Shown here piece by piece: positions 35,723-44,500 of a stretch of 64,000 nt of DNA. The DNA lies in assembly GCF_000420425.1 (NCBI RefSeq), contig NZ_ATUX01000009.1, forward strand, positions 1 to 64,000, given 5' to 3'. The stretch comes from Schaalia vaccimaxillae DSM 15804. GTDB taxonomy: Bacteria; Actinomycetota; Actinomycetes; Actinomycetales; Actinomycetaceae. Below the pieces are notes generated by a model. That model was not told the DNA's origin and did no database searches. It worked only from the letters and a program-made list of their open reading frames with translations. Each line of letters opens with the position of its first letter. Within the stretch, counting starts at the first letter, position 1. Made by a program: the position numbers and the translations under genes.

Positions 35723-36706
35723 GTGGATTTCACCTCGAATAAGCGCCCCGACGACATGGAGCGCATCACCACCCCCGAACTGGCTGACGCTTTTATTGAC
35801 GAGGCCGTCCAAGCCGTGCGCGCCCAGGTCGGTGACGGCAAGGTTCTACTCGCCCTATCGGGCGGCGTGGACTCATCCGTAGTCGCCGCGCTACTCATCA
35901 AAGCAATCGGCAAGCAGCTGACCAACGTTCACGTCAACCACGGCCTGATGCGCAAGGGTGAATCCGAGGAAGTCGTGGAGGTCTTTGAAAAGGGCATGGA
36001 TGCCAACCTCGTCTATGTTGAAGCCTCTGACCGCTTCCTCGCGCTGCTTGACGGCGTTGAAGAACCCGAAACGAAACGCAAGATCATCGGCAACGAGTTC
36101 GTCAACGTCTTTGCTGAAGAGGCCGCCAAGCTTGAAGGTATTGGTTTCCTCGGCCAGGGCACGATCTACCCGGACATCCTCGAATCCGAAGAGGGAGTCA
36201 AGGCTCACCACAACGTTGGCGGACTCCCCGAGGATCTCCAGTTTGAACTGGTTGAGCCCGTCAAGCTGCTCTACAAAGACGAGGTCCGCGTCGTCGGCAA
36301 GCAACTGGGCTTGCCCGCGTCAATGGTGGACCGCCAGCCCTTCCCCGGTCCCGGACTTGGGGTCCGTTGCCTGGGCGCAATCACTCGTGACCGCCTGGAA
36401 GCTCTGCGCGAGGCCGACGCCATCGTTCGTGAAGAGATCGAGGCCGCGGGCTTGGACATTTGGCAGTACTTCTGCGTGGTTCCCGACGTGCGTGCCACCG
36501 GTGTGCGTGATGGCAAGCGTGCCTTCGACTGGCCGGTCATCATCCGCTGCGTCAACACGGTTGACGCCATGACAGCTGAGGTTCCGGAACTGGAATGGCC
36601 GCTGATGAAGAAGATCACCGCGCGCGTCCTCGACGAAGTGCCCGGGGTGTGCCGCGTCGCCTACGACCTGACTCCTAAGCCGATTGGCACCATTGAGTGG
36701 GAGTGA
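35723..36706 (+). CDS. guaA: GMP synthase ATP-pyrophosphatase subunit without glutaminase domain
   Basis: A 327-residue protein matching only the C-terminal two domains of GMP synthase. The PP-loop SGGVDSS is at residues 46-52, followed by the XMP-binding core ([23 protein letters not shown]) and the C-terminal tail LTPKPIGTIEWE. There is no amidotransferase domain and no trace of one upstream. Start GTG 35723 has AGGAG 6 bases upstream, so the protein is complete, not truncated. It could use free ammonia or borrow a glutaminase, as archaeal two-subunit enzymes do. A full guaA is 5.3 kb upstream. Whether both make GMP is unknown. A strong terminator follows. Confidence 0.9.
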   Translation: MDFTSNKRPDDMERITTPELADAFIDEAVQAVRAQVGDGKVLLALSGGVDSSVVAALLIKAIGKQLTNVHVNHGLMRKGESEEVVEVFEKGMDANLVYVEASDRFLALLDGVEEPETKRKIIGNEFVNVFAEEAAKLEGIGFLGQGTIYPDILESEEGVKAHHNVGGLPEDLQFELVEPVKLLYKDEVRVVGKQLGLPASMVDRQPFPGPGLGVRCLGAITRDRLEALREADAIVREEIEAAGLDIWQYFCVVPDVRATGVRDGKRAFDWPVIIRCVNTVDAMTAEVPELEWPLMKKITARVLDEVPGVCRVAYDLTPKPIGTIEWE

Positions 36707-36727
36707 AGTAGCCCAGACCTTTTAACG

Positions 36728-36768
36728 GTGGGGTTCGGACGCTGTCGTGTCCGAACCCCACGGTTTTT
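36728..36768. terminator. Bidirectional terminator between second guaA and rarA
   Basis: GTGGGGTTCGGAC pairs perfectly with GTCCGAACCCCAC around an 8-base loop and is followed by TTTTT at 36764-36768. It serves the converging guaA and rarA genes. Confidence 0.9.
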
Positions 36769-38092
36769 AAGACTTATTGCGCAGAGCCTTGACCTGGTTG
36801 AGACGCTCGGACATCCGTGACTCGTGACCTTCAAGGGTGGGGGAGTAATACTCGGCGTCCACCAGAGAATCAGGCAGACACTGCATGTCTGTGGCAACCT
36901 TGTCGTCCTCGTAATGAGCCAAGCGATATCCCTGGCCGTAACCGAGCTCCTTCATGAGGCGAGTCGGAGCGTTGCGTATCACCAGGGGAACGGGTTCAGC
37001 CCTGGAATGCAACGCATCTTTCTTCGCGCGCTCATAAGCGATGTAAGAGGAATTCGACTTGGGAGCCAAAGACAGATAAATCACCGCTTGTGATAAGTGA
37101 ACTGAACATTCGGGCATCCCAAGGAAATGGCAGGCTTGGAACGCGTTGATCGCAACATTTAGGGCATTCGTGTCCGCCAAGCCAATATTCTCGGACGCAA
37201 AACGGGTGATCCGCCTGGCCACGTAAAGAGGGTCTTCACCGGACTCCAACATTCTGGTCAGCCAGTACACGGCGGCATCGGGGTCAGAATTGCGCATGGA
37301 CTTATGCAGAGCCGAAATAATGTTGAAGTGTTCTTCCCCGTCCTTGTCGTAGAGTAAAGACCTTTGAGACGTGCATTGACTGACGATCTTCTCAGTGACG
37401 GTGATGATGTTCCCTTCGCTGTTAGCGTTAAGGACCACCATCTCAAGTGTCGTCAGGGCTGAACGTGCGTCCCCGTTGGAAAAGACCGCAATCGCTTCAA
37501 GCAGTTCCTCTTCAATCAATACCTCTTGATCGCCAAATCCGCGGGGATCATGCAAGGCCCGGGTCAAAAGAGCGACGATTTCGTCCAGAGACAATTCTTT
37601 GAGAACGAATATCTTGCAGCGAGATAGAAGCGCACCATTGACCTCAAAAGACGGATTCTCTGTGGTGGCACCGATCAGCGTGATGGCGTCCTTTTCAACG
37701 AAGGGTAAGAAAGCGTCCTGCTGGGCCTTGTTGAATCGGTGAATCTCGTCAATGAAGAGGATCGTCCGAGTGCCAACCTGTGCTGACACGTCTGCGCGCC
37801 GCATGATTTCGCGGATTTCCTTGATGCCGCTATTGACCGCTGAAAAGTTAATGAAGTGAGCGCTGGTCTGCTCGGCGATAACCCGGGCCAGAGTGGTCTT
37901 CCCGACCCCAGGTGGTCCCCAGAACACCATCGAAGGAGTGTGATCAGCCTCGATCATCCGCCGAAGAACTTTCCCCTCGCCAATGAGGTGGCTTTGGCCG
38001 ACGACTTCCTCTAATCGACGAGGGCGCATCCGATCGGCAAGTGGGCGGTTGGGGTCAGAAATGGTTTCGAAAAGCGAATCTTGAGAGTTCAT
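36767..38092 (-). CDS. rarA: Replication-associated recombination protein A (AAA ATPase)
   Basis: RarA/MgsA acts at stalled replication forks and belongs to the clamp-loader-like AAA family. The 441 residues contain Walker A GPPGVGKTT (59-67), Walker B ILFIDEIHRFN (about 109-119), sensor 1 GATTENPSFEV and the arginine finger region LLSRCKIF. The C-terminal tetramerisation domain carries the usual LGYGQGYRLAHYED. Length is standard. Start ATG 38092 is 91 bases from a divergent gene. It is probably monocistronic. Confidence 0.95.
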   Translation of the reverse strand: MNSQDSLFETISDPNRPLADRMRPRRLEEVVGQSHLIGEGKVLRRMIEADHTPSMVFWGPPGVGKTTLARVIAEQTSAHFINFSAVNSGIKEIREIMRRADVSAQVGTRTILFIDEIHRFNKAQQDAFLPFVEKDAITLIGATTENPSFEVNGALLSRCKIFVLKELSLDEIVALLTRALHDPRGFGDQEVLIEEELLEAIAVFSNGDARSALTTLEMVVLNANSEGNIITVTEKIVSQCTSQRSLLYDKDGEEHFNIISALHKSMRNSDPDAAVYWLTRMLESGEDPLYVARRITRFASENIGLADTNALNVAINAFQACHFLGMPECSVHLSQAVIYLSLAPKSNSSYIAYERAKKDALHSRAEPVPLVIRNAPTRLMKELGYGQGYRLAHYEDDKVATDMQCLPDSLVDAEYYSPTLEGHESRMSERLNQVKALRNKS

Positions 38093-38183
38093 GAGAACCT
38101 CTTAACTGGTGGCGGCGCGGCGACTCAAACACTACAATATAGAACACTTGTTCGATTTTCTATTTTTGGTGTCGGGAGTTCTG

Positions 38184-38561
38184 ATGAACGGCAAGGAACT
38201 GCTGGATCGAGCGGCCCAGCGCGCCCAGGAATTACCCACCTCGACTCTGTCCCAGCCCTTCGGGGAAGACTGGGATGTCTGGAAGGTCGGCGGCAAGGTC
38301 TTCATGCTGTGCACCGAGGTCAAGGGGCCGGCGATGATCACAGTCAAAGCGCGGCCATCAGACGGGCGCCAATTGTGCGACGCCTACGCAGACATTAACC
38401 CGGGCTATCACATGAACAAGAAACACTGGATCACCATCACCCCCAATGGAACAGTGGACCCTGAACTCCTTGATGACCTCATCGCTGAGTCCTATCTGCT
38501 TGTCGTTGAGGGTCTGCCCCGAAGGGCGCGACCAGTCAATCCCGACACTTTCGGCAGCTAG
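38184..38561 (+). CDS. MmcQ/YjbR family DNA-binding-like protein
   Basis: A 125-residue protein of the YjbR/MmcQ family (CyaY-like fold), whose members are widespread small proteins of uncertain function. The diagnostic segments are QPFGEDWDVWKVGGKVFMLC and GYHMNKKHWITI, then a C-terminal LIAESYLLVVEGLPRRAR. I chose ATG 38184 with GGAG 6 bases upstream rather than the earlier in-frame ATG. It is alone between rarA (divergent) and the acyltransferase gene (convergent). Confidence 0.88.
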   Translation: MNGKELLDRAAQRAQELPTSTLSQPFGEDWDVWKVGGKVFMLCTEVKGPAMITVKARPSDGRQLCDAYADINPGYHMNKKHWITITPNGTVDPELLDDLIAESYLLVVEGLPRRARPVNPDTFGS

Positions 38562-38644
38562 AACACTCAAACGTTTCTGTGGCTCATGCTCCAGCGCAAC
38601 CGTTCATCGATGGCAAAGCGGAAAATCATGCGTAATTCCGCCAG

Positions 38645-39238
38645 TCACAGGGTCTTCAAGACTTTAGCTGGCACTCCGCCAACAACCGTCCTAGCTGCAA
38701 CATCTTTGGTAACAACCGCTCCTGCTGCCACAACCGCGCCCTCGCCAATAGTCACCCCGGGAAGAACAGTGACGTTGGCTCCCAGCCACGCGCCCTCGCC
38801 GATTCGCACTGGTGCCGGCAATAAATTTGCGCGCCGAGCCGGTTCCAACTGGTGATTGAGGGTGGCGATGACGCAGTTGTGGCCGATTAGCGTCCTGTCT
38901 CCAATGAAAATGCCGCCTTGGTCTTGGAATCTACAGCCAGCATTGATGAACACCCCGTTACCCAGATGAGTATTGAGTCCGCAGTCCGTGGTGAAAGGTG
39001 GGAACAGTCCCACGTCCGCAGGGACCGGTCGCATGAAGAGGCGCTCAAGTTGGGCGCGAGTATCAGAAAGACTGAGGAACTGAGCGTTCATGCGTGAGGT
39101 AAGGCGCATAGCGCGTTCAGAAGCAGCTGTCACGAGCTGTTGAATCCTAGAGCCTGCTTCAACCTCGCGACCAGAATTCAAGTATTCCAGGAGTTCGCTG
39201 ATTTGATCAGGGGTGAGCTCGCTGCTGTCTTCGTACAT
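38645..39238 (-). CDS. Maltose/galactoside O-acetyltransferase-like hexapeptide protein
   Basis: A 197-residue trimeric acyltransferase of the LacA/Maa type that acetylates sugars with acetyl-CoA. The N-terminal helical part (LTPDQISELL and SERAMRLTSRMNAQ) is followed by left-handed beta-helix turns: GNGVFINAGCRF, GDRTLIGHNCVI and GVTIGEGAVVAAGAVVTKDV. The catalytic His is in TLNHQLEP. The C-terminus GGVPAKVLK is typical. The gene follows the hydrolase gene by 48 bases and is likely co-transcribed under control of the divergent MerR regulator. Confidence 0.92.
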   Translation of the reverse strand: MYEDSSELTPDQISELLEYLNSGREVEAGSRIQQLVTAASERAMRLTSRMNAQFLSLSDTRAQLERLFMRPVPADVGLFPPFTTDCGLNTHLGNGVFINAGCRFQDQGGIFIGDRTLIGHNCVIATLNHQLEPARRANLLPAPVRIGEGAWLGANVTVLPGVTIGEGAVVAAGAVVTKDVAARTVVGGVPAKVLKTL

Positions 39239-39286
39239 GCTGTGCTCCTTAGGGGTCTTTCGAGTCGCTGAGCAATTGGCGTGAAT

Positions 39287-40273
39287 CTACTTGAGGTTCT
39301 CAGCGAAGAATGATTCAAGTTTCGCAAAAGGAATCGCGTCTTTGCCGCCGCCGTCGTAGAGGTCGGTGTGGGTGGCTCCCGGAATGATCATTAATTCCTT
39401 ATTGTCGCCCGTGAGCAATTCGTATGCGCCCTCGCTGAAGTAGAGCGAGTGAGCGTCAGAGCCGTGGATCAACAACACGGGGGTGTCGATCTCGCTGGCC
39501 ATTGATAGCAGCGGCTGATTCATCAGAGACATTGTTCCAACAACCGTCCAGCCCTCATTCGAATTGCCGGAGCGTTCGTGGTATCCGCGCTCAGTCTTGT
39601 AATAGTCGTAGTAATCCTTGACGAAGAAGGGTGCGTCCTCGGGAAGTGGATCAACAACGCCGCCTGCGCGCGCGTATTGGCCGGCCGCGAAGTCTGCTGT
39701 GCGTTGAGTGGCCCAAATCTGTCGAAGCTTGTCGCGCTCCTCCTTAGAGTCGGTGCTGGCGAAATATCCTTCCCTGGCTGATCGGCTAAGGTCGTACATG
39801 GTTGAGGCGACGGTGGCTTTGATTCGAGGGTCGAGGGCGGCCGCGTTGATTGCCATTCCACCAAAACCGCAGATTCCCAGAATGCCGATCTGTTGGGGAT
39901 TGACGAGGTCGGAGTTGGAAAGCCAGTCGACTGCGGCAAGAAAATCTTCGGTGTTGATGTCAGGAGAAGCCGTGAAACGAGGCTGTCCACCCGATTCGCC
40001 TGTATAAGACGGGTCGAATGCGAGCGTGACGAATCCTGCTTCGGCTAGGCGCTGGGCGTATAGGCCTGAGCTTTGCTCTTTGACAGCTCCGAAGGGGCCG
40101 GAAATAGCGATGCCAGGCAGTTTGGTATTGGCGTCTTGAGGTACGTAGAGGTCGGCTGCCAAGGTAATGCCATAGCGATTGACGAAGGTGATTTTTGAAT
40201 GGGAAACCAGGTCGCTCTTCGGGAAGGTTTTGTCCCATTCGGATGTGAGGTTGAGTTGTTCGGGAGTGAACAT
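39287..40273 (-). CDS. Alpha/beta hydrolase (YcjY/dienelactone hydrolase-like)
   Basis: A 328-residue cytoplasmic hydrolase. The core reads VNRYGITLAADLYVP, then an oxyanion-hole region ISGPFGAVKEQ. The nucleophile elbow is GICGFGG. The acid is probably in LIHGSDAHS and the His in PGATHTDLYDGG. The elbow is odd: the usual small-x-Ser-x-small pattern has no serine, so either Cys acts as nucleophile or activity is altered. ATG 40273 is the start. It is divergent from a MerR gene with a MerR-type operator between them. Confidence 0.85.
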   Translation of the reverse strand: MFTPEQLNLTSEWDKTFPKSDLVSHSKITFVNRYGITLAADLYVPQDANTKLPGIAISGPFGAVKEQSSGLYAQRLAEAGFVTLAFDPSYTGESGGQPRFTASPDINTEDFLAAVDWLSNSDLVNPQQIGILGICGFGGMAINAAALDPRIKATVASTMYDLSRSAREGYFASTDSKEERDKLRQIWATQRTADFAAGQYARAGGVVDPLPEDAPFFVKDYYDYYKTERGYHERSGNSNEGWTVVGTMSLMNQPLLSMASEIDTPVLLIHGSDAHSLYFSEGAYELLTGDNKELMIIPGATHTDLYDGGGKDAIPFAKLESFFAENLK

Positions 40274-40334
40274 TGAGATTCTCCTGATGGTCGAGACCGC
40301 AATTTTCGAGGTCGTTTGCGGTCATGTAGTCTCA

Positions 40335-40365
40335 GGTCTAGTACCTCAAGCTAACTTCAGGTCAA
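40335..40365 (-). promoter_or_regulatory. MerR-type promoter/operator between hydrolase and MerR genes
   Basis: On the minus strand TTGACC (40365-40360) and TAGACC (40340-40335) are 19 bases apart. The imperfect palindrome CTCAAGCTAACTTCAG (40345-40360) lies in the spacer. The layout mirrors the operator at 34416-34446 and suggests activation of the hydrolase-acetyltransferase pair. The -10 match is weak. Confidence 0.5.
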
Positions 40366-40382
40366 GGGGAAATGGGGGCTCT

Positions 40383-40841
40383 ATGTATTCCATCGGCGAA
40401 GTATCCGAAATGTTCAACCTGCCGGTGTCCACGCTGCGCTACTACGACAAAGAAGGACTCTTCCCAAGCCTGGAACGCAGAGCTGGAAACAGACGCTTTT
40501 CTGAAGAAAACCTCGATGCGTTGCGAGTCATCGAGTGCCTCAAATCCTCCGGGGTCCAAATCAAAGAGATCAAAGAATTTATGAGATGGTGCCAGCAAGG
40601 ACCCGCCACCTATCAGCAGCGCAAAGCGCTCTTTGAGGCCAGGCGCGACCTCGTCCGCAAGGAGATTGCTCAACTACAAGCAACCTTGGCGACCCTCGAA
40701 TACAAATGCTGGTACTACGACCAAGCCCTCAAGGACGGTAACGAAGAACGGCTAGCAACCATGACGCCGACTGACCTTCCGAAAGACGTTAAAGCACTAT
40801 ACGAGGCGAGCCGATTAGCGCCGTCCACCACGACCAGTTAA
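40383..40841 (+). CDS. MerR-family transcriptional regulator (hydrolase cluster)
   Basis: A 152-residue MerR regulator with the winged helix at residues 1-70 (MYSIGEVSEMFNLPVSTLRYYDKEGL...), a coiled coil to about 118, and the motif ATLEYKCWYYDQAL near the C-terminus. The start ATG 40383 has GGGGG 4 bases upstream; the longer open frame before it lacks any start signal. It is a paralogue-like relative of the MerR protein at 32692-33150, with the same length and the same E-Y-K-C-W motif. It has only one C-terminal Cys, unlike that relative. It most likely controls the divergent hydrolase and acetyltransferase genes. Confidence 0.9.
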   Translation: MYSIGEVSEMFNLPVSTLRYYDKEGLFPSLERRAGNRRFSEENLDALRVIECLKSSGVQIKEIKEFMRWCQQGPATYQQRKALFEARRDLVRKEIAQLQATLATLEYKCWYYDQALKDGNEERLATMTPTDLPKDVKALYEASRLAPSTTTS

Positions 40842-40878
40842 CTGCCCGGCCGCGCGCCTGACCGCAATGACTCTGCAA

Positions 40879-41412
40879 CTAACAGCTGGACACTGCTTCT
40901 CTAGAGGAGTGGATGCTCTCGTGATCGAGTAGCCACCTTTTGCGGTCGATTCCACCCGAATATCCAGTCAGCGCCCCCGAAGAGGAAACCACCCGGTGGC
41001 AAGGAACGATGATCGATAGAGGATTGCGCCCTACCGCGCCTCCAACAGCCTGTGCCGACATGCGAGGCGTCCCCAGCTTCGCTGCAACCCTGGCGCCCAA
41101 TTGTCCATAGGTTGTCGTCTCTCCAACGGGGATTTTCTTGAGTTCGGCCCAAACTAACTGCTGGAAGTCTGTGCCTACCGGAGATAAGGGCAAATCGTTG
41201 GGGGAGGGGGTCCCACCTGAAAAATAATCGTCAAGCCAAGCCGCGGCCTCGTTGAAAACAGTCAGGCTCTGCGTTGGCGTGGATTCGTTCACGAGGCCAG
41301 AGCCGAAGTGCTTTTGATCGTTGAACCAGCAGCCCACCAGCGCGTCCTCATCACCAGCCAAGGTCAATGGGCCCAGAGGGGAATCAGGATAAAACGTACG
41401 AACAATGGGCAT
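40879..41412 (-). CDS. ogt: Methylated-DNA--protein-cysteine methyltransferase
   Basis: A suicide repair protein that removes the alkyl group from O6-alkylguanine. The 177 residues hold the active-site motif IIVPCHRVV with the acceptor Cys. The helix-turn-helix (TTTYGQLGARVAAKLG) and the substrate loop SSGALTGYSGG are also present. The N-terminal domain is the short type, as in Ogt. The start is ATG 41412. It is alone, convergent with the MerR gene and divergent from the MMPL gene. Confidence 0.92.
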   Translation of the reverse strand: MPIVRTFYPDSPLGPLTLAGDEDALVGCWFNDQKHFGSGLVNESTPTQSLTVFNEAAAWLDDYFSGGTPSPNDLPLSPVGTDFQQLVWAELKKIPVGETTTYGQLGARVAAKLGTPRMSAQAVGGAVGRNPLSIIVPCHRVVSSSGALTGYSGGIDRKRWLLDHESIHSSREAVSSC

Positions 41413-41565
41413 ACCGGCAATACCTCCATTTCTGACGCGCTAGGGCAAAGCGAGTCCACATTTCAATAACGTTTCATGAGCCGTCTCAAACACGCTATAC
41501 CCATGGCGCGGCACCGACCAGCCGGTAACCTTATATAACCGATCAGTCTCCATCGAGGAAGAGCA

Positions 41566-44500
41566 GTGCTGGATAAGATTGCCGGATTCATCGTCGACAG
41601 GCGCGGCCTCGTCGTCTCCGTCATGGCGTTCCTGACAATTGTCGCCAGCATTTTCATTCCTCGCGTCGGTGTTATCACTGACCAAGCAGAATTCTTACCC
41701 TCAGATTCCCAGATGCGGCGTGGCCTCGACCTGATGGACCAGCAGTGGCCCAACGACATTCAACCGCGAACCGTTCGCGTCATGTTCACCGGCCTCGACG
41801 AGGACGAAGAACAAGACATCCACGACGAACTTGCCGAAATCCCAGGAGTGAGCCAGGTTGAATGGGAGGCGGGCGCTCCTCAGTTTCACTCCGGTGAGCA
41901 CACTCTTTACATCGTCAATACCGAGTATGACTACGACTCGCCACAAGAGCTTGCCATTGAGCAAGCGATCCACGATCGTTACGGCGACGACAACATGGTC
42001 ATGCGCAATGACAACCCATCTCCAGCCAGCGAGCTACCTACATGGATCCTCATTGCCGCCATCGGCATGGGCGTCATCATCCTCTTTGTCATGTGTGCTT
42101 CGTGGCTCGAACCCATACTTTTCCTAGCCGCCATCGGCATGGCCGTGTTACTCAACCTTGGAACCAACATTTTCCGAGGCTCAATCGCGGAAGTCACCTT
42201 CACCATCGGTGCAATCCTGCAATTAGTCCTGTCGATGGACTACTCGATTATTTTGATGAACCGCTACCGGCAAGAAAAAGCGGCGGTTCAGGGGCGCGCC
42301 AACGCTATGAAGAAAGCGCTGCGCCACTCCTTCTCAGCGATCTCATCAGCATCGGTGACTACTGTCGTCGGACTGCTCATGCTGTGCTTCATGTCGATGA
42401 CTATCGGCGCAGACCTGGGTATCGCACTTGCCAAAGGCGTCTTCATCTCGATGATTTGCGTCTTCACAGTTCTACCCGCGCTCATCTTGTGGAGCGACAA
42501 ACTCATCGACAGGACAACCAAGCCTTTCTTCGAACCCAATCTCAAGAAACTTGCCGGATTCGAATACCGCTTCCGTTGGCCACTCACCGCAATCTTTGCT
42601 GTCCTTTTCGTCGGCTCCTACATTCTGTCCAGCCAAACACCCGTCGTCTATACGCTGGCCAAAGAAGACCCGGTCGCCGAAGTTTTTCCCGTCGAAAATG
42701 AGATGGTCTTCCTCTACAAAAATGACGCACACGACAGCGCCGCAAAATTAGCTGACGACATCGAGGACGAGGACGAAGTCAGGGCCGTAGCGTCCTATCC
42801 GTCGACGCTCGGGCGCCAACGCACCATAAGCGAAATGACCGACATGCTCGACACCATGGGCGCGCGCGGGCAATTCGACGCAACCACCCTCGGCCTCGTC
42901 TACTACTTCGCTCATGACGGTGCTGGAGTCGAGTCGATGACGGTACCGGCATTCGTCTCCTTCTTGACCGATGACGTTGCTAAGAATAGGACTCTGTCGC
43001 GGTCCTTTGACAAGAGCAACTTCAGTCAGATTGAAAAGCTCAAGAAATTTACTAACCCCACCGAGCTGACGGCCCGAAAAAACGCCACCGAGCTCGCACA
43101 ATTTCTTGGCCTTGGACAGGATGAAGCCACACAGATCCTGCTGGCTTACTACATTGCTCATGGAGTCGCCGACCCTGGCACAATGAGTTTGCCAGGCTTC
43201 GTATCCTTCGTCACCGGTGAGGTCGCCCGCGATCCCGAATACGGCCAAATGTTCGACAGGGCATCGCTGCGCCAGCTCCGGCAACTATCCACCTACACCG
43301 ATGCTGCCCAAATGACGAGGCAAGCAGATGTTTACGACCTCGCCGAGTTGATGAGAATGGACCCGCAGGATGCGGCGTACGTCCTCATGTACCGTGAAGC
43401 GATCCAAGGAAACTACGCCGGCGAGACGATGACACTACCCACCTTCGTCTCCCTCGTACGAAACGATGTCGCAACAAATCCTGAATTCTTCGAACAGATC
43501 AACGCTGAACAAGTTCAAGCTCTCGACCAGCTAGCCCCACTGACCGAAAAAACGCGCCTCACTACGCCACTGAACGCACAAGCTCTAGCTTCTGCGCAGT
43601 CCATGGACCCCGCCCTCGTTGGCCAAATCTTCGCTCTCAAAGCCATGAGTGAAGGACGTGATCCGGCATCGGTGACCACCATGTCCGTTCACGACTTCAC
43701 CACGTTCCTGGTTGACTCCGTCCTCGCCGACCCCAGTTCGCCAGCCGCCGCAGCCATCCCATCTGCCGAAGCTGCCCGCCTCAAAGAGGCCAAGAAAATC
43801 ATGGATCTGACGGTGAGCGAAACGCAGATGACTCCTGTGCAAATGGCAGGGCTGACCGGTATGGATCCCGCGCAGCTTGGACTGCTTTACGCCTACGGAG
43901 CAATGGAAGAAGATGCGGAATCCTGGAGTGCCAGCCCGCACGAGTTCATCCACTTCCTGCTCGACCAGCAAGATACTTTCGGTGATCGAATTGCTGATCA
44001 GGCAGACCAGCTGCAAAGCCTGGCCGCCATCATCGACACATCCATTGCTTCCACGCAACTGACACCATCAGAACTGGCTGGATTGCTTGGAACAGACGCA
44101 GATCAAGCTCGACAGCTCTATCTTCTCCACATCTCGCGTCACGGTGACACCACATCCTGGGGAATGAACGTCCAAAACTTCCTTGGTTTCATCGTCGATG
44201 AGCTTTTGACCAATCCTGATCGTGCGAAGGCTTTTAGTGCCAGCGAAGCTAACCAGTTGCGGGGCATTCGTGCATTGGTTGACGCAGTCGTTGGGGGTAA
44301 GTCCCTTCCTTCCGCGGAAATGGCAGGGCTTTTTTCCGGCCTTGAACGTAGCGTCGATGCGCAGACGGTTGAACTGCTCTACCTGCTACGCGCAGTGATG
44401 ACCGAGGCCGATCCATCCTGGACGCTCTCTCTTGATGAACTCTTCGATCACCTGCAGTCTGACGTGTTGGCTGATCCGCGTTTCGACGGCCTGATTGACG

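Noticed and set aside
35723-36706. Second guaA as a truncated pseudogene
   Set aside because: It has its own GTG start with a ribosome site, intact ATPase and C-terminal domains, and a strong terminator.
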